From CAYQMF01 sp964418595 (GTDB taxonomy: Bacteria; Planctomycetota; UBA1135; UBA2386): 40,499 nucleotides of DNA. A program made the position numbers and the translations under genes. The stretch spans positions 1-40,499 of the forward strand of contig CAYQMF010000053.1 of the NCBI GenBank assembly GCA_964418595.1. The letters run 5' to 3'. Below the pieces are notes generated by a model. The model did no database searches. It was not told the origin of the DNA and worked only from the letters and a program-made list of their open reading frames with translations. Positions 39,671 to 40,499 of the stretch are shown here, one piece after another; position 1 is the first letter of the stretch; each line of letters opens with the position of its first letter.

Positions 39671-40499
39671 ATGGCAAAGCAACTGACGTTCGAGAACGAA
39701 GCCCGTGAAGCCCTGCTCCGGGGCGTGTCCAAGCTGGCCCGCGCCGTGGTGTCGACCCTCGGCCCCCGCGGTCGCAACGCCGTCCTCGACAAGGGCTGGG
39801 GCGGACCGACGGTCACCAAGGACGGCGTCTCGGTCGCCGAGGAAGTCGAACTCGACGACCCGTACGAGAACATGGGCGCCAAGCTCGTCCGCGAAGCCGC
39901 CGGCAAGACCTCGGACGTCGCCGGCGACGGCACGACGACGGCGACCCTGCTCGCGCACGCGATCCTCGAGGAGGGCCTGAAGTACATCACCGCCGGCGTC
40001 GACTTCACGGCGCTGGTGCGCGGCATCCGCAAGGCCGGCGACGAGCTGGTCGCGGAGCTGGCGAAGATGGCGCAGAAAGTGCCCGGCACCGACATCAACG
40101 CGATCCAGCACGTGGCGTCGATCGCGGCCAACAACGATCCGGAGGTCGGCAAGATCATCGCGAGCGCGATGAAGAAGGTCGGCCAGGACGGCGTGATCAC
40201 CGTCGAGGAAGGCCGCGCGCTCACCACGGAGGTCAAGATCGTCGAGGGCATGCAGTTCGACCGCGGTTACCTGTCGCCGCACTTCGTCACCGATCAAGAC
40301 AGCATGACCTGCGAGTTCCGCGACTGCTACGTCCTCGTGCACGAGGACAAGATCTCGTCGGTGCGCAAGCTGCTGCCGCTGCTCGAGAAGCTGAAGGAGG
40401 CCAACAAGCCCCTGCTGATCATCGCCGAGGACATCGAGGGTGAGGCGCTCGCGACCCTGGTCGTGAACAAGCTGCGCGGCACGCTCAATGCCGCCGCCG
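39671..40499 (+). CDS. groEL: Chaperonin GroEL, N-terminal half (cut by window edge)
   Basis: The first 276 codons are present. Hallmarks are LTFENEAREALLRGVSKLARAVVSTLGPRGRNAVLDKGWGGPTVTKDGVSVAEEVEL, YENMGAKLVREAAGKTSDVAGDGTTTATLLAHAIL (ATP-binding DGTTT) and EGMQFDRGYLSPHFVTD. It folds proteins in the cytoplasm as a double ring with ATP. No groES is directly upstream. The NAVLDKGWG segment replaces the more common NVVLDKSFG and is what I recall for planctomycete chaperonins. It is read away from the T6SS locus and marks the edge of the cluster. The rest of the gene lies outside the window. Confidence 0.96.
   Translation, partial: MAKQLTFENEAREALLRGVSKLARAVVSTLGPRGRNAVLDKGWGGPTVTKDGVSVAEEVELDDPYENMGAKLVREAAGKTSDVAGDGTTTATLLAHAILEEGLKYITAGVDFTALVRGIRKAGDELVAELAKMAQKVPGTDINAIQHVASIAANNDPEVGKIIASAMKKVGQDGVITVEEGRALTTEVKIVEGMQFDRGYLSPHFVTDQDSMTCEFRDCYVLVHEDKISSVRKLLPLLEKLKEANKPLLIIAEDIEGEALATLVVNKLRGTLNAAA

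Overview
The window is GC-rich, densely coded DNA from a Gram-negative bacterium. It is dominated by one complete type VI secretion system (T6SS) locus with a linked effector/immunity island. Lineage clues are a chaperonin start containing NAVLDKGWG, a secreted NPCBM-domain protein, a BatA-like membrane-anchored von Willebrand A protein, and kinase/FHA/ECF-sigma regulation. Together these suggest Planctomycetota. That assignment is an inference from remembered family distributions, not a computed placement.

Layout. (1) 1-1391, minus: 5' part of an RHS/YD-repeat protein whose signal peptide is interrupted by a GTCC tetranucleotide repeat that puts the start codon out of frame. (2) 1531-4959, minus: a tight operon of an FHA-sigma factor fusion, a small lipoprotein, a MiaE-like tRNA hydroxylase, a lipoprotein lipase and a membrane-anchored invertebrate-type lysozyme. 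(3) 5083-13806, plus: an effector delivery operon of VgrG, DUF6484, TIGR02270, DUF2169, PAAR-like DUF4150, AHH nuclease toxin, Imm11-type immunity, Imm49-like immunity and a ketosynthase-fold protein lacking its catalytic residues. (4) 13831-23445, minus: sheath, tube and baseplate genes tssB, tssC, hcp, tagJ, tssE, tssF, tssG, clpV, with a terminator-like stretch after tssC and a perfect 15-bp hairpin after hcp. (5) 23531-24598, plus: tssA. (6) 24629-39364, minus: NPCBM protein, vWA protein, pseudokinase-like protein, FHA protein, tssJ, tssK, tssL, tssM, tagF and an ECF-like sigma factor. (7) 39671 to the end, plus: groEL, cut by the window edge.

Working model. TssJLM form the envelope complex, TssK/F/G/E/A the baseplate, TssB/C the sheath, Hcp the tube, and ClpV recycles the sheath. 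VgrG forms the spike and the DUF4150 protein its likely tip. The DUF2169 protein (and perhaps DUF6484 and TIGR02270) would load the AHH nuclease, against which one or both downstream immunity proteins protect the producer. Regulation looks phosphorylation-flavoured: two FHA proteins, one of them fused to a sigma factor, plus a kinase-fold protein without the catalytic-loop aspartate and TagF, a known post-translational repressor.

Most worth a second look: the GTCC repeat-gated signal peptide, the FHA-sigma fusion next to the T6SS, the kinase-like/FHA pair, the inactive-looking ketosynthase in the effector island, and the bacterial i-type lysozyme paired with a lipase.
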